Source of the DNA: Latrodectus hesperus
Lineage: Eukaryota; Arthropoda; Arachnida; Araneae; Theridiidae
Assembly: GCA_037975125.1 (NCBI GenBank)
Contig: CM075858.1
Location: 63,182,140 to 63,246,139 of the forward strand
DNA length: 64,000 nucleotides
Reading direction: 5' to 3'
The notes under the pieces are model-generated. The model worked only from the letters and a program-made list of their open reading frames with translations, was not told where the DNA came from and did no database searches. Shown here piece after piece: positions 49,931 to 62,470 of this stretch (position 1 is the first letter of the stretch; the number at the start of each line of letters is the position of its first letter). Made by a program: the position numbers and the translations under genes.

Positions 49931-50059
49931 AATGTGTGAAATAAAATAAGTTGAATTTGAGGAATCACACGACCAAAATGTTAACTCTTTGGACTAGAAA
50001 GAGTTGTTAACATTTTGGTCACGTGATTTCTCAAATTCACTTATTTCATTTCACACATT
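49931..50059. repeat. Long foldback inside the array, about 60-bp arms, 7-bp loop
   Basis: The left arm 49931-49990 (starting AATGTGTGAAATAAAATAAG) is the near-exact reverse complement of 49998-50059, with a few substitutions and a two-base insertion; the centre is GGACTAG. Weaker pairing extends outward to about 49909 and 50080. Confidence 0.88.
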
Positions 50060-50073
50060 ATCTTCGTATGGGA

Positions 50074-50285
50074 TTATTGAATCTTTATTGAAAATCACCC
50101 ATAAAAAAACAAAATCAGGCACAAAATTTGACATTCATCCATAAACAATATCAACAATACGCCAGAAACTCTAAATTGGGAGTTAAAATATTTCTTGCGT
50201 AATGTTGATATTGTTTACGGATGAATGTCAAATTTTGTGTCTGATTTTGCTCTTTTATGGATGATTTTCAATAAAGATTCAATAA
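50074..50285. repeat. Second long foldback, about 95-bp arms, 21-bp loop
   Basis: The arms 50074-50169 and 50191-50285 are inverted copies, including TTATTGAATCTTTATTGAAA at the outer end of the left arm and its complement at the right. The arms are pieces of the array unit (GACATTCATCCATAAACAAT is the complement of the ATTGTTTATGG block). The two foldbacks lie end to end. Confidence 0.9.
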
Positions 50286-50604
50286 GCACATACGATGATG
50301 AACTGAGGAAATTATAAGAGGTCACTTGATAGTCTTACGGCAGCATTTTAAATTGTGTGTCCAATTTTTTTTTTCTACTTCTAATTTTGATTTATTTCTT
50401 GATAGATTTTGAAACTATTCGGTAACTATGCACGATGATGATCTAAGTAAATAGGAATTTAAAAATCAACTGAATAAAAAGCAAGCTTTATATTTACTTT
50501 TATATACCAAGTTTGGTTTTCATTTTATGGTTAATTTTTCCAAATAAAGATCAATTCGACAGTTAATTACAATTATAAATGGTTTCCGCATCATTACAAA
50601 AGGA

Positions 50605-50668
50605 AAAGAAAATTCAACTCTTGACCTGTTGAACTGAAGGACAGAGAAACGCTTACCAGTCAGTTATC
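50605..50668 (-). mobile_element. tRNA-derived SINE head, family E, second copy
   Basis: Shares TTGAACTGAAGG(A/C)CAGA and the preceding ATTCAA-TC-TGA block with 23107-23182, in the same orientation. The T-arm loop is more eroded here. Confidence 0.5.
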
Positions 50669-51419
50669 AATTTTACTTCTATATATCGGAAACTACGAAT
50701 GTTTTACAGACAATACAGGTATTCTTCACAGGTGTCTTTCAAATTAGGGTTCGATTCTTGTTTTATTCATGGGTACATTTAGAAAATAATTCATTATCGT
50801 ACATGATGATGAATTAAGTAGACTGAAAATAGTTTGAAAAGTACTTTTAAAAACAAAAGAAAACAATGGTGAATCCTGTTAATGAGTTTATTAATATTTT
50901 GAATTAGTTAATATTCAACCGTACATAAAAGTATCTTAAAAAATTAAGTCCAGTAAGGAAAAAAAGTTCATTCCATATATTAATTATTAATAAAATTATA
51001 CGTGTTATTGATTAAATAATAAATAATTTAAATTACCAATTATTTTTCAATTTTTATATTTTCCTATAATAAATGTAATAATTGGTATTACAATATATGT
51101 ATATTATAAAATTTTATATACATTATATACATAAATGTATAATTTTTATTTATTTTTTATATTTTTTAAAATTTATTTTTAAAAAATAAATTTAAAAATT
51201 TAGTTTAGACAAACATCAATCCAACAACGGAAGTACTTAAAAAATAAAAAGTAATCACTCTCTGAACAATAATGCCATCACTCTCGGTCATCTGCATAAG
51301 AAAAATTCCGTAGTGAGAGTAAAAGGGCAATCCGTGGGCGATTGCCTAATTCTGTAAACTCAACCCTTTGAATTATGATTTGTCAAGGCTATAACTAGTG
51401 ATCGTAGGTGCCTACAGAA

Positions 51420-51949
51420 ATGAAAGGAGACAATGCTTTTGGAGATTCAGATAGTGATCACAGCAGACAATTTCGGTGGCTTGGGTCAGATCTATCAAGT
51501 TACAACGAATTGCATGCATTAAAAACTAAGAGTGAGTTTGACTATGGTGGGAAAATAGGTGATAAGTGCTCTTGTTGTTAAATGAGCAAAACAAAATTTA
51601 TTTACATGCTCCGGATTGTCTAACAGTGTAGTGGACTGCCTAACAGCCGAAGGTTATAGAAAAGGCATTTGACGCTTTGTCGTATATTGTTCTTCTGGAA
51701 ATTTTTTTATACATGTGAGTATGTAAGGTTTCACGTGTCAGAAGGAAAAAAGTCAAATGGATTTCCAGAATCTACTATAATAGATATGCATACCGTAAGC
51801 AAACTCATAACATTTCTCATTATTGTTGAACAGCTGCTGAGAGTGAAGACGAGACCTTCCACATCAAAGTAAATGGTAGATCCCGATGGGCCAAAGTTTT
51901 AGTTATAAATTTAAAAGTCCTTAATGTCAGTGGCATTCCTATCATTTAA
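51420..51949 (+). CDS. Two-exon gene model, unknown small protein
   Basis: The ATG at 51420 opens MKGDNAFGDSDSDHSRQFRW then LGSDLSSYNELHALKTK. A donor A|GTGAGT (GT at 51532) would end exon 1 in phase 1. An acceptor, ATTTCTCATTATTGTTGAACAG, ends at 51833 and the next exon is open in the matching phase: AESEDETFHIKVNGRSRWAK to a TAA at 51947-51949. The joined product is 75 residues, acidic at the start, basic in the middle. Without splicing, the first frame stops at 51581 after 53 residues. Between the exons, segments around 51600-51700 also look decayed-coding in shifting frames, so an old transposon gene is an alternative. The family is unknown. Confidence 0.25.
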
Positions 51950-51960
51950 ATACATACTAC

Positions 51961-51966
51961 AATAAA
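51961..51966 (+). terminator. AATAAA polyadenylation signal
   Basis: AATAAA 12 bases after the stop of the two-exon model. The hexamer is common in AT-rich DNA, so it is supporting evidence only. Confidence 0.25.
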
Positions 51967-53240
51967 CTTGAGCGTCATGGTATGGATAAACTAAAAAACA
52001 TTTTTTATTGCTTTTTTAAAATTTTGAGGTTATATTTTTATTATTCTTGATAGAGATGAAAAAAAAAATACCCAACTTAAGTAGACACATTTCAGTTTTC
52101 CTTTTCATGTTTTTAAAGTGAATAAAATCTAAATACATAAATTAATTAAATTAAACAGAATTAAAATGCTGTTCGCAAAGATATCCAGAGATAAATATAT
52201 ATTTCTCTACAGTTTGTGCAAAGAAGTAAATATTTTACCATTAATAATTCAGTTATTTTTGAAAAATACAAAAAAAAATGTATTCGAATTTCCAAAATTT
52301 TTATATTTTTAGAAATGTTTGATTCTTTTACTTCTGAAACCAAACATATGGATGATAAGCAGCGGCATTTGATATCATAATTCTAAGATTCTAAAATTTA
52401 CTAATTATTATGTGATTTCTTAAATATCAATTTTACCCCACCAAAAGTAAAATAAAATAAAAAAATTTGTAATTTTTTATGATATATATTTGTGAAGCTT
52501 CTCGTTGCTTTTATGATCTATTTAGGCAATTTCTTTTCTTCTCAGATCAACTCTCGATCACACACTCAGTATGTCTATTAATATCATATAAACCAAAATA
52601 ATCCCGTTTATTCTCTTTATTTAAATAATTATTTATTTAAGTATAAAATCCCAATCATACTTTTTTCTTTAAAAATTATTACAGAAGGAAATAAAAATTC
52701 AAACATTTATTGTAATAAAAACAGATAAATTACTTTTTAAAATTTAAATTTTTAAGAGAATCGTCAAAATATTTAATTCAAACACTTATTTTGAAATCAA
52801 AATAATTCCAGATACACATATTTAAATTAAATCACTTGTAAAAAATGTAAGTTTTCACAAAGAAAATTTAAAAGAATAAATTCTACATATTTTAATGTTT
52901 CAAAAAAATCCATTTTATAACTCGAGTTATAAAATTATTCTTTACCTCTTCATTTACCGAATACTTTTTCCTCCTATATTATTCTTACTCACTCTTTAGA
53001 CTTTAGAAAATAATACGAACTACCAATATTAATAATTAATATTAAAAATATGCATTACAAATGAATACAATTTAGGTAAAATGAAGAAATATAAAATAAG
53101 TTCAATGAAGAAGGCCTAAATTATCTTTACAATTTACTCCAGCGCTTTTGTCTGATGCATAAGAATGTTTAGAATGTTTTCACATATTGTTTGAAAATAC
53201 ACGAATAGGCGCATGATACTGCGAGGTATACTTGAAAATA
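51967..53240. other. AT-rich noncoding DNA, nothing identified
   Basis: No supported feature. Confidence 0.5.
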
Positions 53241-53241
53241 T

Positions 53242-53244
<3 letters not shown>

Positions 53245-53335
<91 letters not shown>
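53245..53335. repeat. (TA)n microsatellite, about 45 units
   Basis: A pure alternating run. Tyr-Ile open frames across it on both strands are artefacts. Confidence 0.97.
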
Positions 53336-53337
<2 letters not shown>

Positions 53338-53699
53338 AAAAATATGTATTTTATATACATTTTATGAATACACTTTTCTTTCCATCGAAAATAAATATTT
53401 CAGAATATCGATGATATGGAAGAGCACATGCATTGTTACAAGTTCAAAAGAAATAATTTTGTCATGTATCAATAAAAGTAATGTGATTCAGTATCTCAAA
53501 TAGAACAAATTGCAAATTACTATGATTGGTAAATAAACTTGATTGACCATAAATTAACTCATTTAAGTATTGTCAACTGACGAAAGAGAATTGCCATTTT
53601 GGGAATAAAAAAATATATAAGTCAATTTAAAATACATTTTGGAGGGATAAAGAAAGTAGATTTCAGAATTAAAACATCTCAAAAGTTCCTTGAAAATTG

Positions 53700-54160
53700 T
53701 CTTCCAAACAACTGTTCTAAAACAGAGCTCAGTGTCATGGTCAAGGGGGATGGAGTAAAAAACGAATAAAAAAAAGCCCCTCCTTCATTAGGGTGCGCAA
53801 AGAGCGTGAAGAATGAGAATGGTCTAGTATTTCACTGGCAACAAACTTTCACGCGACGTCTTGCATGTCCAAGCGAAGCTGTGACGTCACACGTCCGGTT
53901 CAAAGGAAATTGGCCTCGCGTGACCATTTTGTTTGTCACCGTATATGAGGGTGGACCGTGTTATTAAAGCAGATCTAATGATTGCATTCATGACATCCAT
54001 AAACGGGATTGGAGTCTCATCTTTTGTCACGTGACTGGGGTCATCTCAGCATCTCCCAACGTTTAACCTTCACTTTCTTAGAGCGTGTTCGTCTTTATAT
54101 ATTTGCTATTCTGAAACTTAATTGTGGCGACAGAGTGACAATAATAAATTGAACAACGAA
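53700..54160. promoter_or_regulatory. Candidate enhancer or promoter with CRE and E-box palindromes
   Basis: A CpG-bearing island with little open frame. It carries a full cAMP-response element palindrome TGACGTCA (53882-53889), a related ACGCGACGTC just upstream, and GTCACGTGAC (54026-54035), a ten-base palindrome around the CACGTG site bound by USF/MITF/Myc-type bHLH factors. CCAAT-type pentamers occur near 53911 (CCAATTT on the minus strand) and 54010 (ATTGG). TATATAAA on the minus strand near 54100 could serve as a core promoter for transcription leftward. The sites are seen; use by these factors is family knowledge, and activity is inferred. Confidence 0.35.
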
Positions 54161-54643
54161 GAAGGACCCCTTCTCTAGTAATATTTACATAATATAGACA
54201 CAAAAATAGAAAATTTCAATATAGTTATTAAGTTTTAAACATTTGTACATTTTTAAAGTGTTAACATACTATTTTATATGCCCACTATAATTAGATTTAA
54301 TCAAATAAAGTAAAATCATCTCCTTTCTGTATCAAAAGCTCTTTTACAGAATCAAGAATTTCGGGAGATGGATCATGCATTTTTTCCTACTTGTAACGGG
54401 TTTAAGTCATTTAAATTATTATTATACCCTGTGATAAAGTTTGGAAAATGGATTTTATAGCTTACCCATATTCCCCTTGTTTTAAGTAAAAGTATTGATA
54501 AGTAAAAGCCTCATTCAAATATTATTAGAAAGATTTTGATAAATATCACCTCACAAAGCTGAAACACATCTATAAAATGACTTACAAACATGATTACTGA
54601 TTAATTATTACACTTCGTTCTATAAACAAGAGCATTATTGTCT
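54161..54643. other. AT-rich noncoding DNA, nothing identified
   Basis: No supported feature. Confidence 0.45.
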
Positions 54644-54651
54644 CACTAGAG

Positions 54652-54941
54652 ATTACTGTTGTTGCACCAGCATGCTTCCCGGTACCTAGTTTTGTGTTGG
54701 GCTCTACTAGTTAGATAGAAGCAGCCTGGTGGAGTCTTCGTGATTTTGAAGCAGGGACCAAGCAGAATACCTCCAATACTTGGCCTGCCACAGAGGTATC
54801 ATTTCACTTGGAGGACATTGCGACCACGCCCAATTTTAACATGCCATAGGGAACACATGGATCTTCGATTAAGAGGCGATTCGAACTCACTACCATCTGA
54901 TAATGAAAACAACTCCCTAACCAATCAGGCCACTGCGGCCC
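54652..54941 (-). mobile_element. SINE family B, full-length copy
   Basis: Reads leftward from GGGGCCGCAGTGGCCTGATT (box A region) through box B GAGTTCGAATCGCC to a GTTGTTGCACC end near 54657, i.e. an AAC-type tail. CACTAGAG (54644-54651) and CACTAGGG (54942-54949) flank it, a likely 8-bp target duplication with one change. Its 3' half matches the fragment at 9741-9880. Confidence 0.85.
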
Positions 54942-54947
54942 CACTAG

Positions 54948-55150
54948 GGCTCACAGTGTCCTAGTAGTTAAATGGAGTAGTTCAGATAGGAAGGCGCTGG
55001 GTTTGATCCCAACAACCTTTGAGCAACGGAATATGATGCTGTGCTTCTGCCTTCTGCGAAGGACATTCCAAAACTACTATAAGAATGCATACACGTCTGT
55101 CGGTGCTTTGGAGTTTCTCAATTGCGACATATGAAAAGAGGATGAAAAGT
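54948..55150 (+). mobile_element. SINE family C, tRNA-like head and body
   Basis: Immediately right of SINE B and divergent from it. Box A-like TAGTTAAATGGAGTAGTTCA is followed by box B-like GGGTTTGATCCC at about 55000. The body runs to about 55150; the 3' end and any duplication are not clear. No second copy is in the window. The minus-strand open frame at 54982-55191 is a by-product. Confidence 0.65.
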
Positions 55151-55880
55151 TTATTATTAAGGCAATTTACGCAATGGACATTAAAATGCATAGAGCGGTT
55201 TTCAACTGTTTGGCTATTAAATAAATGTAAATTATTGTATCATTAAAACACATTTCTTCTATTTCCCAGCAGTTCTCTTTTCACCAAATAATTTTCAGAA
55301 ACAATCTATTATGGGATATTCATTCCAGAAAATATTTCCTAAGTTCCCATTATGGACTGATTCTAGAAAATTTTCAATATATTTACATGTCTCAAAAACT
55401 TATTCTATCATATTTTGACAAATGTTGCTCTTGATATAAATAAACAAATTTTTGTTTTAAGAATTATCCTTTACAAAAATATCGCTAATTTTAATCGTGT
55501 TCTTCTAATGTAATGTTTTCTAATGTAATGTAAGTAATGTTTTCTCCATTTCTAATGGTTTAATTCAGTTTTTTTCATAATATTTGAACATTTTTAAATA
55601 ACCTGATTATTTATTTACTATTGTTTGCATTAATTCCATTCAACAGGCTTATAATTTTTTTTAAATTCCTTGCATAACCAACTTTTTGAGTAGAGCTTAT
55701 TTTTTTATGTTTCCATGGATATTTACTGCCTGTTTTCTTAGAGGACTCGAAATTATTGAATTAAGCAAAAAATGATCTGCTTAAAATAGTTCATTGAAAT
55801 CTTTTATGTAATGATTTTTTTATACTATTGTTTTGACAATTCCACACTTTTTCTGTTTTTCTTTTTATGAACACGGTAAA
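55151..55880. other. AT-rich noncoding DNA, nothing identified
   Basis: A small TAATGTAATG(T) duplication near 55508-55540 is all that was seen. Confidence 0.5.
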
Positions 55881-55883
55881 TTT

Positions 55884-57690
<1,807 letters not shown>

Positions 57691-57697
57691 GACATGA

Positions 57698-58221
57698 ATG
57701 AAAATCCATCCGATGCATTCTGATGGAAACAACATCGGTGGCCTTTCGTGGCTACATTTAGCCGACCTTTATGTCCAACAATGCAGAATCGAATTGTCCA
57801 GTTTCTCACAGGTTCTCTTTTATCTAAAACTTAACTATATTGCTTGCATATTTGTGTTATAAACTAATTATATCGTCTGTTATGACCACGATCAAGATAA
57901 CTAATTAGTATTTTTATTACCAAGGCTACATGGAGTGTTAGGATAATCTATTTTTACTATTTTAGTGCTATATTCACCTCTTGCCATCTCCCATAGTGGA
58001 AATTTTGTAAATGTTTTGTTTTTGATGTTATATTTCCATCAAACTTTTAGTTTCAAATCTTACAGATCTATTGCAATTCAATTTTGTTTTCAAATTTCGT
58101 GACAATTTTGTCACAACCAGATGTATTACGTGGTGGAGCGATTCCTGATAATCTAAGGTACAGACCAGATGTTCCGTTGCGTTTGTCTATGTCTAAAATA
58201 GCTAATTCAAAACATAATTTA
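57698..58221 (+). CDS. Two-exon gene model, unknown protein
   Basis: The ATG at 57698 opens 38 codons, MKIHPMHSDGNNIGGLSWLH then LADLYVQQCRIELSSFSQ, to a donor TCACAG|GTTCTC (GT at 57812), phase 0. An acceptor TTTCAAATCTTACAG ends at 58065 and the next block (58066-58221, 156 bases) is open in phase 0, with QPDVLRGGAIPDNLRYRPDV and PLRLSMSKIANSKHNL, ending at a donor TTTA|GTATGT, again phase 0. Both blocks are GC-richer than the gap between them. The first 15 residues of block 2 come from AT-rich sequence and may not belong. Without splicing, each frame closes by itself (57862 and 58257). The family is unknown. Confidence 0.25.
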
Positions 58222-58259
58222 GTATGTGTAAAGTATATTTTCAACCACTATTGCTAGCT

Positions 58260-59720
58260 CTCTACTGTTTGAAGAAAGATTTGAAACTTAGAAGAGACGC
58301 TAAGCGAATATCTTTCTACCAATATATGCTTTTAATCGTTTCTTATAGACTTAAAAAATAATTGATATCTGAGCATTTTCACTGATATTAAAAATACGAT
58401 AATACACATTTTGAATTTGAAATACAATTTTAGAATCAAGCCAAAAATCTCATAAAGTATAAAATACAAAAATGAGAGACATAAATTTTACAATTGCGCT
58501 AGATTTAAGCAGAAAAAGCGAAAACTAGTGGTCTTGCTTTTTTAAACCTAATTCAATGTATTTCCATTTGTTAATGATTGTTTTACAAAATAACACTATC
58601 ATACTTATTTTTAATGCTATTTTGGATTTTTTTCTTTCGCTTTTATATTCCTTTCTCAGTGAGGAAATCAAATAAAATGCAAAGTAAATATTTCACATTA
58701 AAATAAAATGTGCCTCTAAATTTTTTTAATTATATATTCAACTAATTTTTTCCGTCTTATTTGGAATGTTCCTGTTATTAATTTAAATAATTTGAATATA
58801 ATTACTAATAAATTATATTTGAATGTAATTTGAAGAATATCCAATATTCTTTAATGACATGATGAGGAGAAACGAAATTTTTACAGCAGCTAAATTGATA
58901 TGAATTAGACTCATCAATTTTAAGCAAGTTTTTTTTTCCTTTCCATTCTTTGGGCAGAACATTTGTTTGCAGATAAAAAAATTTCATTTTTTTCCTTTTA
59001 TAAAAGTTTTTTAGAAAAAAATTAGTTTTTAAATAAAAAAAATAGTAATAACGATGAAGAAGCCTTGCAAACTTTTCAGACACATATATAAATCATTCTT
59101 TCTATAAAATTGTGTATTAAAATTTGAGTTGGTTTATAAGCTAATTTTAAAAATTACTAGTTGACATTTAGCTTTATATTTTTGTTATATTAAGGAAGAA
59201 AAGTAAACTAGTTCGATAAGCAATCAGTTACACAGAACCAGGGAAAAATATAAACACGTAATAAATGAATCTATATTTTTAATCTGATTAATCATGTATT
59301 TAAAATACAAAAAAAATTATATTTTTGAGTTTTAAAGCGAAAAATCTCGTTTAAGAGTTATTTATATTTTTCGATAAACACAATTAATTAAAAAATTTCA
59401 AAATAAAATATATATTATTCATAGAAACTAACTAAAGGCCCAAACACGATATTAATAAACATTCGGTTCAAACAATTAATTTCTGAAATGATTACTTACA
59501 GAAACAAGCTGAGCACAGGAACACGAAAGTAAATTATGTGAAAATATTTAATCCTCATTTTTCCTTATTTAAAAGTGGTGTCTCCTTTGATAGACACAAG
59601 AAAATTACACAATTGCTTCATTGATAATTATGAATTTGTAACGTATGCAATCCAACGCCATTTTTCTCACAATGGTTTCAAAAATGATTCATGAATATAT
59701 TGATAAGATGATTTTGTTCG
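58260..59720. other. AT-rich noncoding DNA, nothing identified
   Basis: The minus-strand frame at 58805-59083 is Lys/Phe/Asn-rich and AT-driven. Confidence 0.45.
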
Positions 59721-59727
59721 TTAAATA

Positions 59728-59925
59728 ATGGTCTCAATAGAAGACGAAAGTTCCAAGGACACAATGTCAATTGACTTACATAAATATTCTGTTCACCCTC
59801 TCTATAAGACTGAAGATTCTCCATTGTCTTTCACCGTCTTCTCATTTGCAGTGTTGATAAAAAAAAATGGAAACGATCATCACTGGTGGGTGGGGGTACC
59901 GGATGAGAAAACAATGCCATTATGA
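59728..59925 (+). CDS. Unidentified 65-codon open frame
   Basis: An ATG-started frame in a GC-richer patch, MVSIEDESSKDTMSIDLHKY to HHWWVGVPDEKTMPL and TGA. The start is acidic and Ser-rich, the end holds a HHWWVGV cluster. No hydrophobic leader, splice partner or known motif. A pyrimidine-rich TTTCACCGTCTTCTCATTTG CAG near 59850 could instead be an acceptor for a shorter exon. Confidence 0.18.
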   Translation: MVSIEDESSKDTMSIDLHKYSVHPLYKTEDSPLSFTVFSFAVLIKKNGNDHHWWVGVPDEKTMPL

Positions 59926-60169
59926 TATCCAATGATGAAAAAAGCAGCTTTTTCAGGGTTAGGTTATTAAAAACAGCGCCTTGACCTCACAAAGAGATTT
60001 ATCAAGAGCTCTAATTGAAGTAACTGATGAGCTGTGTACAAAGATAAATTGTAGTCTTAGAAGAGAACACAGCGTTATAAAAAATGGTATTTTATTATTA
60101 AGTAATGATTGCATATGTATAAATGGACTTTGACCTCTTAAAATTTCAATAATAATATACATTACTTTT

Positions 60170-62130
60170 CAGTCCATCTGTTAGGTAATCTCCTTCTCTT
60201 AAAATGTATTTTTTCATTAAAAGGAAATTTGTTCTAAGAAAGTTTTCTTTCATTTAAAAATACCTCAAATTTCCGAATTTTGGTCTGGAAATATGATTAA
60301 AAATTTCACACCACATTAAATTTTATATTTTTTAGAAAAAATTGGCACAATTGTACACTACCAACTCTTTTGTGAATTACTTTCTCTTCCTACGGTGTTT
60401 TGATGAAAGATAAGTTTTTTCGCTTAAAAAAATATTTCCAATTATTAGATATTCGGATTATTACTAGAATCAGAAATAAACCTCAAGGTATTAATTTTCA
60501 TTTTATTTACGAAAATGATGACCAACCACTTCTTTTAAGAACTATCTTTTCCCCAATGGAATTGTAATTAAAAATTTAAATTTAGTTTCATTTAAAAATC
60601 AACTAAATTATGAAACTAAAATTAACTAAAATTTGAAACTAAAATTATAAATGCACATCGATGATATTACTTTTCTTTAAGATTTACTTTTCTTTAAATT
60701 TGACATTTCTTAAGATTTACATTTCTTAGAAAAATTAGCACTAATGGTTAAAAACCAACTTTTTTTAAAAAATTATTTTCTTCCAATGGTGTTTTGATTG
60801 AGGAAAGTTTACTTTCATTTAAATAAACACCTCATTTAGGGAGATTAATTTTACATTTCTTAGAAAAATTATTTCAAATAATAAATAAATCCTATTTTTA
60901 TGAACTATTTTTACCCACAATAGATTTTTGATCAAAGAAAGGAATTGTTTCAGTAAAAAAACATCTCAGATTATCTTGGTATTGGATTAGAATTAAGAAT
61001 TCACATAAAATATTTTAATTTTTACATTTCTCAGAAGAACTGGCATGAATATTAAGAAACTGCCTTTTTTAAAGACTACTCTTTATTCAATACTGTTAGA
61101 GGAAAAAAATAGGTTTCGTTTTATATAAAAATTTGTTTGATTTAAAATACTACAAATTTTCAACAAATGTCGGGAGAACTAAAATTGGAAATGTAAGGAA
61201 AGAAAACGTTTTTTATAGAAAAATAGGCACAAAAATAAATAGTAACCTCTTTTATGACCTACTTTTTTCAAGTTAAATTAAGATAAAAAAAAGCTGTTTT
61301 CTTTTATTTAAATATCTCAAATTATTATATGTAGATTAACATTGAAATAAGAATTGAAAATTCATGCCAAAGAAGTTAATCTTTCATAATTTTTTAAAAA
61401 ACGGCGCAAATCAAAAACAACCACCTCTTTTATGAAATACTTTTCTCTAATAGATTTTAGATCAAAGGAAGCTATTTTCCTTCATTAAAAAATTACCTCA
61501 AATTATTGTATGTTGGGATAGAAATTAGAATGTTAAAATTCACGTTAAAAAATTTATTTTCTCAATATTTAGAAAAAGTGATGCAAGAATTATAAACACA
61601 ATGCATATTTTAAAATATAATCTTTCTTCCTACAACTTGATAAAAAAATTAGGTTTTGTTTCATATACAAATATCTTTATTTGATTTAAAATATATCTCA
61701 GATTTTTTTAATTGTCGCTGGAATTAAAATTAAGAATCAAGGTAAAAAAATTAATTTTTCGTAGAAAAATTGTCACAAATGATAAATAACTACCTTCATA
61801 CAAAACTAATTATCATCTAATGGAGTTTTTATTAAAGAAAATTTGCTACCATTTAAGGAATTTATAAAATCATTGTTTTGCCGGGAACTAGCCCAGTAGA
61901 AAAGCAGGCAAAGACTAAAACTTTACATTTCAAAGAAAAATTTGCACATGTGATAAATAACCGTCTCAAATAATAAAAAAATTATTTCAGTTGCGTTTTG
62001 ATTAAAGAAAGTTAATTTTACTTTTGCTTGAAAAAAACATCTAGAACTATTAAAAATTGTTTTTGGGACTAAAAATGAAAATACGAAAGATTAATTCGCA
62101 TGTTTTAATAGAAAAATTGACGTGAAGGAC
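60170..62130 (+). repeat. Satellite-like tandem array, about 175 bp unit, some eleven units
   Basis: The word TTAGAAAAATT(G/A)GCAC followed by AA-GATAAATAACC(A/T)CCT recurs in order near 60331, 60725, 60859, 61029, 61214, 61393, 61568, 61760, 61931 and 62107, mostly 165-190 bp apart. Each unit also holds an AATGG(T/A)(G/A)TTTTGAT(T/C)AAAG stretch. Units are strongly diverged, so the array is old and not being homogenised. Confidence 0.75.
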
Positions 62131-62173
62131 GTATTCCATTAGTCTCAATTAGTTTAATCACTTAAAAACAATT

Positions 62174-62460
62174 ACCGCCCAGTTAGTCTAGTGGTCAGCG
62201 TGTCTGACTGCGGATAGGGAGGTCCTGGGTTCGAATCCCGGTTTGGGCATGGATGTTCTTTTTTTCTCTCTCTATCTATCCTGTCTTTGTCCTTTCCTTG
62301 TATGAATGTGGAGTGAATGCTTGCCTACCCTATAAACGGGTACCTATGGCATGTGTATACTGAGGAAGTCGGACTCCACACCAAAAATATGGTTCAGTTG
62401 GAAAAGTGGAGCAGCGCAGCCCATATTGCCAGCCTGGCTGGCACACGACAACAACAACTA
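62174..62460 (+). mobile_element. SINE family A, near-complete copy with target duplication
   Basis: The head starts ACCGCCCAGTTAGTCTAGTG (box A) with GGGTTCGAATCCCGG (box B) intact; the body matches the other copies; the tail is GACAACAACAACT. AAAAACAATT flanks it at 62164-62173 and 62461-62470. It lies just beyond the last unit of the satellite-like array. This copy is closest to what an active source would look like. Confidence 0.95.
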
Positions 62461-62470
62461 AAAAACAATT

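Larger units (their letters stand above)
48590..50860 (+). repeat. Diverged tandem array, about 200-290 bp unit, some nine units
   Basis: Each unit carries, in order, a TTATATATCG(G/A)GAAC(T/C) block, a GG(T/G)AATATTG(G/A)TATTGTTTATGG block, CATTTCGAATTTTG, and (A/T)TGGACTGAGTGAA. The last recurs near 48774, 49060, 49290, 49490, 49705, 50300, 50440 and 50805. Units starting near 48660 and 48950 are the most alike; later ones are shorter and more eroded. The array begins directly beside the GC-rich block at 48.3-48.6 kb. Confidence 0.75.

Noticed and set aside
54740..54964. 74-codon plus-strand frame
   Set aside because: It is the antisense of SINE B; the arginine/leucine-rich product is a by-product of the tRNA-like head.
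54982..55191. 69-codon minus-strand frame
   Set aside because: It lies across SINE C and is explained by that element.
62190..62250. tRNA gene with a good box B
   Set aside because: It is the head of SINE A, present in several copies with shared body, tail and target duplications. No full cloverleaf is supported.
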